This document shows, piece after piece, positions 24,056-33,057 of a stretch of 54,148 nucleotides of DNA; position 1 is the stretch's first letter; each line of letters opens with the position of its first letter. Location: assembly GCA_029248885.1 (NCBI GenBank), contig JAQWIL010000025.1, positions 1 through 54,148 on the forward strand, read 5' to 3'. A model generated the notes under the pieces. The model did no database searches. It worked only from the letters and a program-made list of their open reading frames with translations, and was not told the origin of the DNA. The stretch comes from Flavobacteriaceae bacterium. GTDB taxonomy: Bacteria > Bacteroidota > Bacteroidia > Flavobacteriales > Flavobacteriaceae. Position numbers and translations under genes: made by a program.

Positions 24056-25681
24056 ATGCCTTACGGATTTTTCAATGTTAACACACCACTTAACGAAGTT
24101 ACTTATGAATATCGACCTGGTTCGCCAGAGCGAAAAAAAGTGGAAGAAACCTACATAAAAATGTTTAATGAAAAAGTTAAAGTTCCCCTGTACCTTGGCG
24201 ATGAAGAGGTCTTTACTGCAGAAACGCGCCCCATTCGACCTCCGCACGATCATCAGCACATTGTGGGAACCTATAGTCTTGCCCAGCCCGAGCATGTCAC
24301 ACGAGCAATTGACAACGTACTGAAAGCCAAAGCAAAATGGGCAGCAATGTCATGGGAGCATCGTGTATCAATTTTTATCAAAGCTGCTGATCTCATCGCA
24401 GGGCCCTATCGAGAGATTATCAATGCCGGAACCATGATTGGTCAGTCTAAAAATATTTTCCAAGCAGAAATCGATGCCACTTGTGAATCGGTTGATTTTC
24501 TCAAATTCAATGCTGCTTTTGCTTCGCAAATCTATCAGCAACAGCCCGCTCCTGGTCATGGTGTTTTTAATCGTATTGAACACCGACCACTGGAAGGATT
24601 TACCTATGCAGTTACGCCATTTAACTTTACTGCTATTGCTTGCAATCTCACTTCGTGTATGGCGATGATGGGGAATGTGGTGGTCTGGAAACCCAGTGAC
24701 CACCAAATGTATACTGCCAAAATTTTGATGGACATCTTTAAAGAGGCTGGACTTCCTGATGGCGTAATTACACTCGTCTCTGGAGACCCTGAAATGATTA
24801 CAGATATTGTGTTGAAGCATCCGTCTTTTGCGGGCTTGCACTTTACAGGTTCAACTTTTGTTTTTCAAGATCTATGGAAAAAAATCGGGGAAAACATCGA
24901 GACCTATAAAACCTATCCGCGTATCGTAGGTGAGACTGGCGGAAAAGATTTTATTTTGGCTCATCAATCAGCGGATGTCGATGTGGTTGCCACTGCCATA
25001 ACGCGTGGTGCTTTTGAATATCAAGGGCAAAAGTGCTCAGCTGCGTCACGAATCTATTTGCCAAAATCGATTGCACAGCCAATCATTGACAAAGTCGTTG
25101 CCAATGTCAAGTCCTTCACCATGGGATCCCCACAAGACATGAGCCATTTTATCACAGCTGTAATCCATGAGGCATCGTTTGATAAACTCGCTGCTTATAT
25201 CGACCAAGCCAAAGCAGACAAGGATGTAGAAGTACTCGTTGGTGGAACTTATGATAAGTCCAAGGGATATTTTGTATCGCCCACCGTACTCCTTACAACC
25301 AATCCGAAATACAAGACCATGGAGACAGAATTGTTTGGTCCTGTCGTGACCCTTTACGTTTATGAAGATACCAAATGGGAAGAGACCATTGATTTGGTCG
25401 ACAATACCTCAGTCTATGGGCTCACAGGTGCTGTGATTGCACAGGATCGTCAGGTGATAGAAGACGCAAGTTTAAAACTCGTCAATGCCGCTGGAAACTT
25501 TTACATCAATGACAAGCCCAGTGGCGCAGTGGTCGGACAACAACCATTTGGGGGTGCCAGAGCGTCTGGCACCAACGACAAAGCTGGCTCGATGCAAAAC
25601 CTATTGCGATGGGTATCCCCAAGATTGATCAAAGAAACGATGGTGCCAGCCAAAGACTATCGTTACCCACATATGGGCTAG
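24056..25681 (+). CDS. pruA: L-glutamate gamma-semialdehyde (P5C) dehydrogenase
   Basis: The 541-residue enzyme oxidises 1-pyrroline-5-carboxylate / glutamate semialdehyde to glutamate with NAD+, the second step of proline breakdown. The N-terminal YGFFNVNTPLNEVTYEYRPGSPER is typical of the stand-alone Bacteroidota/eukaryote-like form. Catalytic residues are visible: Glu in VGETGGKDF and Cys327 in YQGQKCSAASRIY, plus FTGSTFVF and QQPFGGARASGTNDKAG. The proline dehydrogenase partner is not in the window. The stop shares CTAG with the convergent rsmG stop. Confidence 0.96.
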   Translation: MPYGFFNVNTPLNEVTYEYRPGSPERKKVEETYIKMFNEKVKVPLYLGDEEVFTAETRPIRPPHDHQHIVGTYSLAQPEHVTRAIDNVLKAKAKWAAMSWEHRVSIFIKAADLIAGPYREIINAGTMIGQSKNIFQAEIDATCESVDFLKFNAAFASQIYQQQPAPGHGVFNRIEHRPLEGFTYAVTPFNFTAIACNLTSCMAMMGNVVVWKPSDHQMYTAKILMDIFKEAGLPDGVITLVSGDPEMITDIVLKHPSFAGLHFTGSTFVFQDLWKKIGENIETYKTYPRIVGETGGKDFILAHQSADVDVVATAITRGAFEYQGQKCSAASRIYLPKSIAQPIIDKVVANVKSFTMGSPQDMSHFITAVIHEASFDKLAAYIDQAKADKDVEVLVGGTYDKSKGYFVSPTVLLTTNPKYKTMETELFGPVVTLYVYEDTKWEETIDLVDNTSVYGLTGAVIAQDRQVIEDASLKLVNAAGNFYINDKPSGAVVGQQPFGGARASGTNDKAGSMQNLLRWVSPRLIKETMVPAKDYRYPHMG

Positions 25682-26295
25682 ATAGGCAGGTGTACCACGT
25701 ATTTTGTAGCAAAAAATTCTTCTTGAAAATAGTTGGCAAGCGGATAGCAAGTTGCTTTGGGAAAAGATTGAAGCTCTTCGGTCAAGTCGCCACCTTTTAG
25801 GGCAAGAATGCCATTGGCCAGATCGTGTTGTTGCGTTGGGCTAATTTTGTCCTGTAACCATTCCACAAATCGGGGCATTTGGGTGACCGCACGGGAAACC
25901 ACAAAGTCAAACTTTCCCTTTACTTGCTCGGCGCGTTGATGAGTTGCTTGTACATTTGACAATCCAACCGCATCAGCAACTGCATTGACAACACCGATTT
26001 TCTTCTGAATGGAGTCAACAAGGTAAAAGTCAGTTTCTGGAAAAAGGATGGCAAGTGGAATGCCAGGAAAACCGCCACCTGTACCCACATCGAGAATTTT
26101 CGCATGGGGCGCAAATGACAGCACTTTGGCAATGCCCAAAGCGTGTAACACGTGTCGTTCGTAAAGGGCATCGATGTCTTTACGAGAAATCACATTGATT
26201 TTCTGATTCCAATCTGCATATAAGCCGTGAAGCTGCTGCAATTGTTGTTGTTGCAGATCGTTTAGGTCGGGAAAGTAGGTGAGGAGTTTCTTCAT
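25678..26295 (-). CDS. rsmG: 16S rRNA (guanine-N7)-methyltransferase G
   Basis: A 205-residue SAM-dependent enzyme that methylates N7 of G527 (E. coli numbering) in 16S rRNA. Family motifs: YADWNQKINVISRKD, HVLHALGIAK, ILDVGTGGGFPGIPLAILFPE (SAM site), LVDSIQKKIGVV and FDFVVSRAVTQMP. Start 26295 (MKKLLTYFPDLND) is preferred over the frame extension to 26343, which would add an unlikely hydrophobic leader. Convergent with pruA, sharing a 4-base overlap. Confidence 0.95.
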   Translation of the reverse strand: MKKLLTYFPDLNDLQQQQLQQLHGLYADWNQKINVISRKDIDALYERHVLHALGIAKVLSFAPHAKILDVGTGGGFPGIPLAILFPETDFYLVDSIQKKIGVVNAVADAVGLSNVQATHQRAEQVKGKFDFVVSRAVTQMPRFVEWLQDKISPTQQHDLANGILALKGGDLTEELQSFPKATCYPLANYFQEEFFATKYVVHLPI

Positions 26296-26362
26296 ATGCC
26301 AGTAGTGCTGAATACAAAAGTAAAAAAAGCAAAAAACAATCATTACTCAATATCATAATTAC

Positions 26363-26370
26363 TACTTTTG
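26363..26370 (+). promoter_or_regulatory. -7 box upstream of the desaturase gene
   Basis: TACTTTTG fits TAnnTTTG and is followed 18 bases later by the ATG at 26389. Its position also supports 26389 rather than the earlier in-frame ATG at 26368, which lies inside the box. Confidence 0.45.
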
Positions 26371-26388
26371 CTTCCACAATCTCATTCT

Positions 26389-27492
26389 ATGAAAATTGCA
26401 AAAGGAGCCATTCGGTTCTCAAGAAAAGACAGAAAACAATTTTTTTCTACTCTCAACAAACGTGTCAATGCCTATTTTAAAGAAAACAATCTCCGTAAAA
26501 CTGGCAATTGGAGGCTTCACCTCAAAACCGTCATTCTTCTTACATTTTTTATCACTCCATATGTGCTATTGCTATCACTAGAGTTGAATCAGTGGATCAA
26601 GCTCGGCTTGTGCGTTCTTCTTGGTTTTGGGATGGCAGGGATTGGTATGAATGTGATGCATGAAGGAAATCATGGGTCCTACTCACGCTATGCTTGGGTG
26701 AACAAACTCATGGGCGGTGCAATTTATATTTTGGCGGGTAACGTATTCAATTGGAAGGTACAACACAATGTCCTTCATCACAGTTTTACAAATATCGAAG
26801 GGCACGACGAGGACTTGGATGCAGGAACGGTTTTGCGGTTTTCGAAACACGCCAAATGGCGTAAAATTCACCGTTTTCAACACCTCTATTTTATTTTCCT
26901 CTACGGCTTGATGACCCTCCGCTGGGTGGTTACCACAGACTTTATTCAGCTCAAGCGGTATTTGAAACTAAATCTATCGTACAAGAAAAAAACAAGCCCA
27001 ACACGAGAATGGTTTGTGCTTTTTTTGTCAAAAACTTTTTATGTATCCCTATGGATTGTTTTGCCGCTTTTGGTTCTTGATCTTGCTTGGTGGAAAATCA
27101 TGATTGGCTTTGTCGTGATGCATTACACTGCTGGGGTCATTCTCAGTGTGGTCTTTCAGCTCGCACACATCACAACGAGCACCACCATGCCGCTACCATC
27201 AGAAACGGGTACGATGAAAAATACTTGGGCGATTCACCAACTGTTTACCACAGGGAATTTCGCTCCCAAAAACTGGCTTATCAATTGGTTTGCAGGGGGA
27301 CTAAACCACCAGATCGAGCATCATATTTTCCCCTATGTCAGCCACATTCATTATAAAAAAATCGGGAAAATTGTCAAGCAAACCGCTCGGGAATTTGATT
27401 TGCCCTACAACGAATTCAAAACTTTTCGCTCCGCGTTCTATTCGCACTATCATCTACTCAAATCATTGGCAAAAAAACCAATCACAGTTTAA
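26389..27492 (+). CDS. membrane fatty-acid desaturase (delta-6-like / acyl-lipid type)
   Basis: A 367-residue integral membrane di-iron enzyme that introduces a double bond into acyl chains. The three His boxes are present: HEGNHG near residue 90, HNVLHH near residue 127, and QIEHH near residue 305. The last has Gln in place of the first His, as in front-end (delta-5/6-like) desaturases. Two pairs of membrane helices surround them (VILLTFFITPYVLLL; FGMAGIGMNVM; IVLPLLVLDLAW; IMIGFVVMHY). There is no cytochrome b5 domain, so it needs an external electron donor. The position of the double bond cannot be predicted. Confidence 0.92.
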   Translation: MKIAKGAIRFSRKDRKQFFSTLNKRVNAYFKENNLRKTGNWRLHLKTVILLTFFITPYVLLLSLELNQWIKLGLCVLLGFGMAGIGMNVMHEGNHGSYSRYAWVNKLMGGAIYILAGNVFNWKVQHNVLHHSFTNIEGHDEDLDAGTVLRFSKHAKWRKIHRFQHLYFIFLYGLMTLRWVVTTDFIQLKRYLKLNLSYKKKTSPTREWFVLFLSKTFYVSLWIVLPLLVLDLAWWKIMIGFVVMHYTAGVILSVVFQLAHITTSTTMPLPSETGTMKNTWAIHQLFTTGNFAPKNWLINWFAGGLNHQIEHHIFPYVSHIHYKKIGKIVKQTAREFDLPYNEFKTFRSAFYSHYHLLKSLAKKPITV

Positions 27493-27500
27493 TTAAGACG

Positions 27501-28688
27501 ATGAAAGAAGCATTATCGAATCGGATCAACAGTTTGCCCGCCTCGGCAACCCTAGCTATGGCGGCCAAAGCAAGAGAATTAAAAAATCAAGGCATTAACG
27601 TTATCGGACTCAGTCTTGGAGAACCAGATTTTAATACGCCTGACTTTATCAAAGAAGCAGCTGTACAAGCTGTCAACGACAATTATAATTCATACACCCC
27701 AGTCGATGGGTATGCAGAATTGAAAGAAGCCATTTGCAGAAAGTTTAAGAGAGATAACCACTTGAACTATAGTCCGAGTCAAATCGTGGTATCAACGGGC
27801 GCAAAGCAATCAATCGCAAACGCCATTCAGGTGTTGATCAACCCCGGAGATGATGTGCTGCTTGTGGCTCCCTACTGGGTGAGTTATTCTGCAATTGTTG
27901 TGCTGGCAGAAGGAAACCCAGTAGAGATTTACTCAGATATCAAAACCGATTTTAAAATCACGCCTGAACAGCTTGAAAAAGCGATTACGCCCAAAACAAA
28001 AATGGTGGTCATTAACTCGCCCAACAATCCCAGTGGATCGGTTTACACTGAAGACGAATACCGTGCATTGGCAGCCGTTTTAGAAAAATACCCTGACATC
28101 TATATTCTTTCAGATGAAATTTATGAGCATATCAACTACGGGGTGCCACACTTTAGTTTTGCTCAAATTCCGTCCATGTACGATCGTACATTGACCGTCA
28201 ATGGAGTGGCAAAAGCATTTGCAATGACGGGTTGGCGTATCGGCTACCTCGGCGCACCAGAATGGATTGCCAAAGCGTGTACCAAAATGCAAGGTCAGAT
28301 CACAAGTGGGGCCAACTGTATCGCACAACGTGCCACCATTGCCGCTTTGGACGCGCCCGTTAGCCAGATTCAGTATATGGTTGACGAATTTGCGACTCGC
28401 CGCGAAAGGATAATCGACTTACTCGGTGCGATTGAGGGCTTTGTACTCAACCAGCCCAAAGGTGCTTTCTATGTGTTTCCAGATGTATCCCATTATTTCG
28501 GCAAAACAATTAAGGGTAAAACGATTGAAAATGCTTCTGACTTTGCGCTTTACCTCTTAGAAGAAGCCCATGTCGCTACCGTGACTGGAGAGGCCTTTGG
28601 CTGTCCGAATAATATTCGAATATCCTATGCAGCTTCTATGAATGATATCGAAGAAGCGGTTCAGCGAATTCAGCAGGCATTGACCTAG
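27501..28688 (+). CDS. aspartate/aromatic aminotransferase class I/II (PLP)
   Basis: The 395-residue PLP enzyme is of the aspartate aminotransferase Ib type. Typical segments are ISLGEPDF-like IGLSLGEPDFNTP, YTPVDGYAELKEAI, the SPNNPSG motif at about 173-179, SDEIYEHI (Asp binding the pyridine N), the Schiff-base K238 in NGVAKAFAMTGWRIGY, and a conserved Arg near the C-terminal. It probably transfers the amino group between aspartate (or aromatic amino acids) and 2-oxoglutarate in the cytoplasm. It begins 9 bases after the desaturase. The stop lies in a CTAG shared with the convergent trkH. Confidence 0.93.
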   Translation: MKEALSNRINSLPASATLAMAAKARELKNQGINVIGLSLGEPDFNTPDFIKEAAVQAVNDNYNSYTPVDGYAELKEAICRKFKRDNHLNYSPSQIVVSTGAKQSIANAIQVLINPGDDVLLVAPYWVSYSAIVVLAEGNPVEIYSDIKTDFKITPEQLEKAITPKTKMVVINSPNNPSGSVYTEDEYRALAAVLEKYPDIYILSDEIYEHINYGVPHFSFAQIPSMYDRTLTVNGVAKAFAMTGWRIGYLGAPEWIAKACTKMQGQITSGANCIAQRATIAALDAPVSQIQYMVDEFATRRERIIDLLGAIEGFVLNQPKGAFYVFPDVSHYFGKTIKGKTIENASDFALYLLEEAHVATVTGEAFGCPNNIRISYAASMNDIEEAVQRIQQALT

Positions 28689-30181
28689 TGATCTCTCCAG
28701 AAATAGGGAGTAAATAGTATCAGTGCAGTAAAGAGTTCTAGACGACCAACCAGCATCAAAAAGGAACACCAAATTTTCCCGCCAGTTGGCATGGATGCAT
28801 AGGTTGAAACGGGGCCAAAATCACCCAAACTTGGCCCAACATTTCCTAGGCTCGCTGCGGATGCGCCTATGGACGATAAAAAGTCTAAGCCAAAAAAGCT
28901 CAAAACGACTGCTCCGATGATAAACAGCAACATGTAGAGGATAAAAAATCCGAGGATTCGATAAACCAAACTCTGTTGAATGGTAACGTGATTAAGGTGA
29001 AGAGGAACAATCGCATTGGGGTGTAGGGCGCGACGAAACTCAAGGATAGCATTTTTGATCATCACCAAATGTCGAATCACTTTCACTCCCCCAGATGTCG
29101 AACCAGAAGATCCGCCCAAAAAGAAAAGACCAAAGAAAAGCATGGTCAGAAACGGAATCCAACCAGCAAAGTCTGCAGTCACAAAACCAGTGGTTGTAAT
29201 GATTGCAACCACTTGGAATAAGGCATGTCGAAAACTGCTTTCAAACTCCCCAAAGACTTGTGGGTGATCAACTGCGGTTGATTGTAGGTTTACGTTGGTG
29301 TAAATCCCAATAAAGGTAATCATTGTAAAAAACGTCACAAAGCCAATATACCAACGAAACTCATTGTCTTGCCAAATTCGTTGCAGTTTCCCTTTGAGTC
29401 CAAAATAAATCAGAACGAAGTTGGTACCCGCTAAAAACATAAATAAGGTCACGATATATTGGATCACAGGTCTGTGGTTCCAATACGCCAAGCTTTCATT
29501 TTTGGTTGAGAACCCACCAGATGCCATCGTACTCATCGAGTGATTAACAGCATCAAATACGGTCATTCCAGCCAGAGATAATAAAATCGCCTCCAAGGCC
29601 GTAAAGCCCACATAGATATACCAAAGTCGTTTTGCGGTATCGCTGATCCGCGGGTGGAGTTTGTCCCCACCAAGGCCTGTTGCTTCTGCAGAAAACAATT
29701 GAACACCACCAATCCCCAATAGGGGTAGGATTGCCACTGCCAATACAATGATACCCATCCCACCAAGCCAGTGCGTAAGGGAGCGCCACAAAATGATACT
29801 TTTTGGAAGTGCTTCGATATCTTGAATGATCGTAGCCCCAGTAGCTGTAAAACCAGACATGGTTTCAAACAATGCATCAGAATAGCTTTCCAACGCGCCA
29901 GTCAATATATAAGGTAGTGTGCCAAAAAGTACCATGCTGAGCCAGCCCAGCACCACCGTCAAGTACCCATCTCTCTTCCTGATTTCTCGTTTTCGATTTC
30001 GGGTGATGACTAAGGTTACAAGGGCTACCCCTGTGGTAATAAATGCAGAGTACAAGAGTCCGTTCATTGCGCCATCATCTGCAGAAGCACTCAGCAGTGA
30101 ACAGATATACATTGCTGTTGCATTAAACAAAAGCAACAAGCCCAACATGTGAAAAATTGTCGAAAAATTATACACCTTCAT
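28685..30181 (-). CDS. trkH: TrkH family potassium uptake membrane subunit
   Basis: A 498-residue membrane protein with the four M1-P-M2 repeats of the Trk/Ktr superfamily. Selectivity-filter-like segments are FTATGATI, MASGGFST, TTTGFVTADF and ASLGNVGPSLG. GGSSGSTSGGVKVIRH is a typical loop. It moves K+ into the cell with the gating protein TrkA. trkA ends 2 bases upstream on the same strand, so the two form an operon. Convergent overlap with the aminotransferase is four bases. Confidence 0.96.
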   Translation of the reverse strand: MKVYNFSTIFHMLGLLLLFNATAMYICSLLSASADDGAMNGLLYSAFITTGVALVTLVITRNRKREIRKRDGYLTVVLGWLSMVLFGTLPYILTGALESYSDALFETMSGFTATGATIIQDIEALPKSIILWRSLTHWLGGMGIIVLAVAILPLLGIGGVQLFSAEATGLGGDKLHPRISDTAKRLWYIYVGFTALEAILLSLAGMTVFDAVNHSMSTMASGGFSTKNESLAYWNHRPVIQYIVTLFMFLAGTNFVLIYFGLKGKLQRIWQDNEFRWYIGFVTFFTMITFIGIYTNVNLQSTAVDHPQVFGEFESSFRHALFQVVAIITTTGFVTADFAGWIPFLTMLFFGLFFLGGSSGSTSGGVKVIRHLVMIKNAILEFRRALHPNAIVPLHLNHVTIQQSLVYRILGFFILYMLLFIIGAVVLSFFGLDFLSSIGASAASLGNVGPSLGDFGPVSTYASMPTGGKIWCSFLMLVGRLELFTALILFTPYFWRDH

Positions 30182-30183
30182 CG

Positions 30184-31533
30184 CTACCGAAATAATCGCT
30201 CAATACGTGAGATGGACTTTGGCAAACAGCAAACCAAGACTCTATCGCCAGGCATGATTTCAAAATCTCCAAGGGCAATAATCCCTTCCCCTGCTCGAAT
30301 AACACCGCCAATTGTAGCTGTTCGAGAAATCTCTAAATCCTTGATTTTTTTTCCTAAAACTCGAGAATCTTCACTGACAACAAACTCGAGAAGTTCAGCA
30401 TCCATATTATTAAGTTTGGCCAAGTCAACGACCTTTCCTTTCCGCACATAGCGGAAAATACTGTTGGCCGTTAGCAGCTTCTTGTTGATTAATGTATCTA
30501 CCCCAATTGACTTGGTGAGCTCGAAGTAATCTACATTCTCAACCAGTGCTATAATTTTGGATACCGTATTTGATTTGGCCATCAGACAGGACATGATATT
30601 GGTTTCGGAGTCATCTGTGACTGCCAAAAAAACATCCATGCCGCCAATATTTTCCTCAAGCAATAGCTCGGCATTTCGCCCATCGCCATGAATCACAAGA
30701 GTGTTGGGAAGGGACTCAGACAATTTGATTGCCTTTTCTTTATTCGACTCAACGAGTTTAACGCGCATTCCGCGTTGACATAAGTCCTCTGCTGTCTTTT
30801 TCCCTATGCGTCCTCCGCCAAGAATCATTACGTTCTCAACCTCTTGCTTGGTGTAACCAATCAATTCGTTTAATGCGTCCATTCCTGATTTGGAGCTTGT
30901 GAAATAGACCTGATCCCCAGCTTCGAAAAGAGTGTTCCCACGAGGAATGAGGGTTGTTTGCGAACCTGCCCGTTTAATTGCAATCGGCATAAAGTGTACT
31001 TCCGAATATACAGCAGCTGCTTCTTTTACCGATTTACCAACAAAGGGAGCCGATTCTTCCAAGGTTGTTCCCATCATTGTTAAGGCACCTTCTTCAAATT
31101 CATAGCTATTGTTGAACGCTGACTCGTCAATTAACAATTGAATCTCTTTAACAGCTAGTTCCTCAGGAGAAATCAACTCATCGATGCCTAAAGAATGAAA
31201 ATCGACATCTTCTTTGTACTTGTCAAACTCAATATTGGTCACACGTGCTATGGTGCGTTTACAACCTAATTGTTTAGACAGCAAACAACACATCAAATTG
31301 GTGGTTTCTATCGGGCTAACGGCAATCATCATATCAGAATCGCCTGCATCTGCTTTTTTGAGAACTGCCAAGGCTGAAGGGTCTCCATGTATGGTACGGA
31401 TATCCAGATGAGTCTCGGCATATGTAAGGTGCTCCTTTACACTGTCAATCAGCGTAATATCCTGAGATTCAAATGAGAGTAGCTTTGCAAGATGAAGTCC
31501 AACATCACTCGCGCCAGCAATAATGATTTTCAT
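30184..31533 (-). CDS. trkA: Trk system K+ uptake regulatory protein TrkA
   Basis: The 449-residue cytoplasmic subunit contains two RCK_N/RCK_C units. The first nucleotide fold is MKIIIAGASDVGLHLAKLL and the second is VENVMILGGGRIGKKTAEDLC, each followed by an acidic NAD-binding end (TLIDS; LVESN). TrkA_C domains follow each. It binds NAD(H)/ATP and gates TrkH. The 449-residue length is normal for two-unit TrkA. It is the first gene of the trkA-trkH transcript and diverges from ubiE. Confidence 0.96.
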   Translation of the reverse strand: MKIIIAGASDVGLHLAKLLSFESQDITLIDSVKEHLTYAETHLDIRTIHGDPSALAVLKKADAGDSDMMIAVSPIETTNLMCCLLSKQLGCKRTIARVTNIEFDKYKEDVDFHSLGIDELISPEELAVKEIQLLIDESAFNNSYEFEEGALTMMGTTLEESAPFVGKSVKEAAAVYSEVHFMPIAIKRAGSQTTLIPRGNTLFEAGDQVYFTSSKSGMDALNELIGYTKQEVENVMILGGGRIGKKTAEDLCQRGMRVKLVESNKEKAIKLSESLPNTLVIHGDGRNAELLLEENIGGMDVFLAVTDDSETNIMSCLMAKSNTVSKIIALVENVDYFELTKSIGVDTLINKKLLTANSIFRYVRKGKVVDLAKLNNMDAELLEFVVSEDSRVLGKKIKDLEISRTATIGGVIRAGEGIIALGDFEIMPGDRVLVCCLPKSISRIERLFR

Positions 31534-31611
31534 GAAAAATCCTTGGTTTGCAAGTACAAATATAGATGTTTTGCAATGATTTAATACATCGAAATGAATC
31601 TCTGATTCGCT

Positions 31612-31619
31612 TATCTTTG
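31612..31619 (+). promoter_or_regulatory. -7 box upstream of ubiE
   Basis: TATCTTTG fits TAnnTTTG exactly and lies 24 bases before the ATG at 31644. No clear TTTG at the -33 spacing was found. It faces away from the divergent trkA. Confidence 0.5.
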
Positions 31620-31643
31620 CACAAATTGCTATAAAATCACGCC

Positions 31644-32375
31644 ATGGTCAAACCTTATCAAAATTCTTCTACATCCAAAAAAGAACAAGTTACCACAATG
31701 TTTGATGGTATTGCTGATAATTATGATTCGTTAAACCGCGTCATATCGATGGGCATTGACAAATCATGGCGTCGAAAGTTGGTTGAGATGGCCGCCAGTA
31801 AAAAACCCAAAACGATTGTAGATGTCGCAACTGGAACTGGAGATTTGGCCATTGCATTAACGTCGATTCCGTCTGCCACAATTACGGGGATTGATATTGC
31901 TGTTGAAATGTTGGAAATTGGAAAACAGAAAATCATTCAGCGTAAACTTGACCGTAAAATCAATATGATTGTTGGCGATGCGGAGTCTCTGCCTGTCTCT
32001 GACAATACTATCGATGTTGCAACCGTAGCTTTTGGTGTGCGAAATTTTGGAGATCTCCACAAGGGGCTTTCTGAGATTTACCGCGTTCTGAAACCAGAAG
32101 GGCAGCTTTTTGTTTTGGAAACTTCTGTGCCAAAAAACTTGTTTTTTCGTGTCGGATATAAGATCTACAGCTCGCTTTTTCTGCCTCTCGTTGGGCGATT
32201 GTTTTCCTCCGACAAAAACGCTTACAGTTATCTTTCCGACTCTGCTGCTGCTTTTCCCTATGGAGAAGCTTTTAACAATAAACTCCGAAAAGTTGGGTTT
32301 ACAAGAGTACACGACCATCCACAAACCTTTGGGGTGGTAACCATTTACCAAGCCACAAAGAGTAAAGATGCGTAA
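31644..32375 (+). CDS. ubiE: demethylmenaquinone methyltransferase UbiE/MenG
   Basis: A 243-residue enzyme that methylates demethylmenaquinone as the last step of menaquinone synthesis. Family signatures are present: KKEQVTTMFDGIADNYDSLNRVISMGIDKSWRRKLV, VDVATGTGDLAIAL (SAM motif I), GDAESLPVSDNTIDVATVAFGVRNF and EIYRVLKPEGQLFVLE. In Bacteroidota the physiological quinone is menaquinone, which is the electron acceptor for NQR encoded elsewhere in the window. The stop overlaps the porT start by 8 bases, a linkage seen in Flavobacteria. Confidence 0.95.
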   Translation: MVKPYQNSSTSKKEQVTTMFDGIADNYDSLNRVISMGIDKSWRRKLVEMAASKKPKTIVDVATGTGDLAIALTSIPSATITGIDIAVEMLEIGKQKIIQRKLDRKINMIVGDAESLPVSDNTIDVATVAFGVRNFGDLHKGLSEIYRVLKPEGQLFVLETSVPKNLFFRVGYKIYSSLFLPLVGRLFSSDKNAYSYLSDSAAAFPYGEAFNNKLRKVGFTRVHDHPQTFGVVTIYQATKSKDA

Positions 32376-33057
32376 ACGCCTTCTTATCGTTTCTCTAATC
32401 GCCATAACTGCAACGAGTTGGGGTCAACGAAGCAATACGCCTGAATATCATAAAAAGGACGATGATTATTTATTCCGCTTTGGCTATTATTTGGGAATCA
32501 ATCAGATGAATTTTAAAGCCGACTATTCACGGTACACATTAGATCAAATAGAGATTCAACCACAATTGGGGTTCAACGTCGGTCTTTTTGCTGATTTGCG
32601 AATTCTGGACAACATCAACTTGCGAATCGAACCCGGAATGTTTACAAGTCAACGAAATCTTACATTTCCAGAAAATTGGCCAGAGGTTCGCAATCCCGAC
32701 AATCGCCTACGAGAAGTCAAATCGACATATATACGCGTACCCTTGGTCTTGAAATTTTCAACCAACCGAATCCACAATGTGAGGCCCTTTGTCGTTGGCG
32801 GAGTTTCGACCTCCATCAACCTGTCGAGCAATGAAAAAAGTCGGGAAGACAATAACAGTGGACGATTTCGCTTACGCACCAATATGAATGCATTTGAAGT
32901 TGGACTTGGCGTGGAACTGTATTTGCCCTTTTTCCGACTAACCCCATCAGTACGAGGGATTTTTTCTCTGCAGGATGAAATTGTACCCGACGACTGGACA
33001 GTGGCAATTCAGTCTCTCAAAACGCAGGGGGTTTTTCTCAACTTCATTTTTCAATAG
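32368..33057 (+). CDS. porT: PorT family outer-membrane beta-barrel protein (type IX secretion)
   Basis: A 229-residue protein with a signal peptide (RKRLLIVSLIAITATSWGQ) and an 8-strand-like barrel: FRFGYYLGINQMNFKADYS, LGFNVGLFADLRI, INLRIEPGMFTSQ, YIRVPLVLKFST, VRPFVVGGVSTSINL and a terminal aromatic residue pattern ending in FLNFIFQ. PorT/SprT is needed for type IX secretion and gliding in several Bacteroidota; its linkage to ubiE is conserved there. Coupled to ubiE by overlap. The 3' end overlaps the convergent RNA methyltransferase gene by 14 bases. Confidence 0.85.
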   Translation: MRKRLLIVSLIAITATSWGQRSNTPEYHKKDDDYLFRFGYYLGINQMNFKADYSRYTLDQIEIQPQLGFNVGLFADLRILDNINLRIEPGMFTSQRNLTFPENWPEVRNPDNRLREVKSTYIRVPLVLKFSTNRIHNVRPFVVGGVSTSINLSSNEKSREDNNSGRFRLRTNMNAFEVGLGVELYLPFFRLTPSVRGIFSLQDEIVPDDWTVAIQSLKTQGVFLNFIFQ

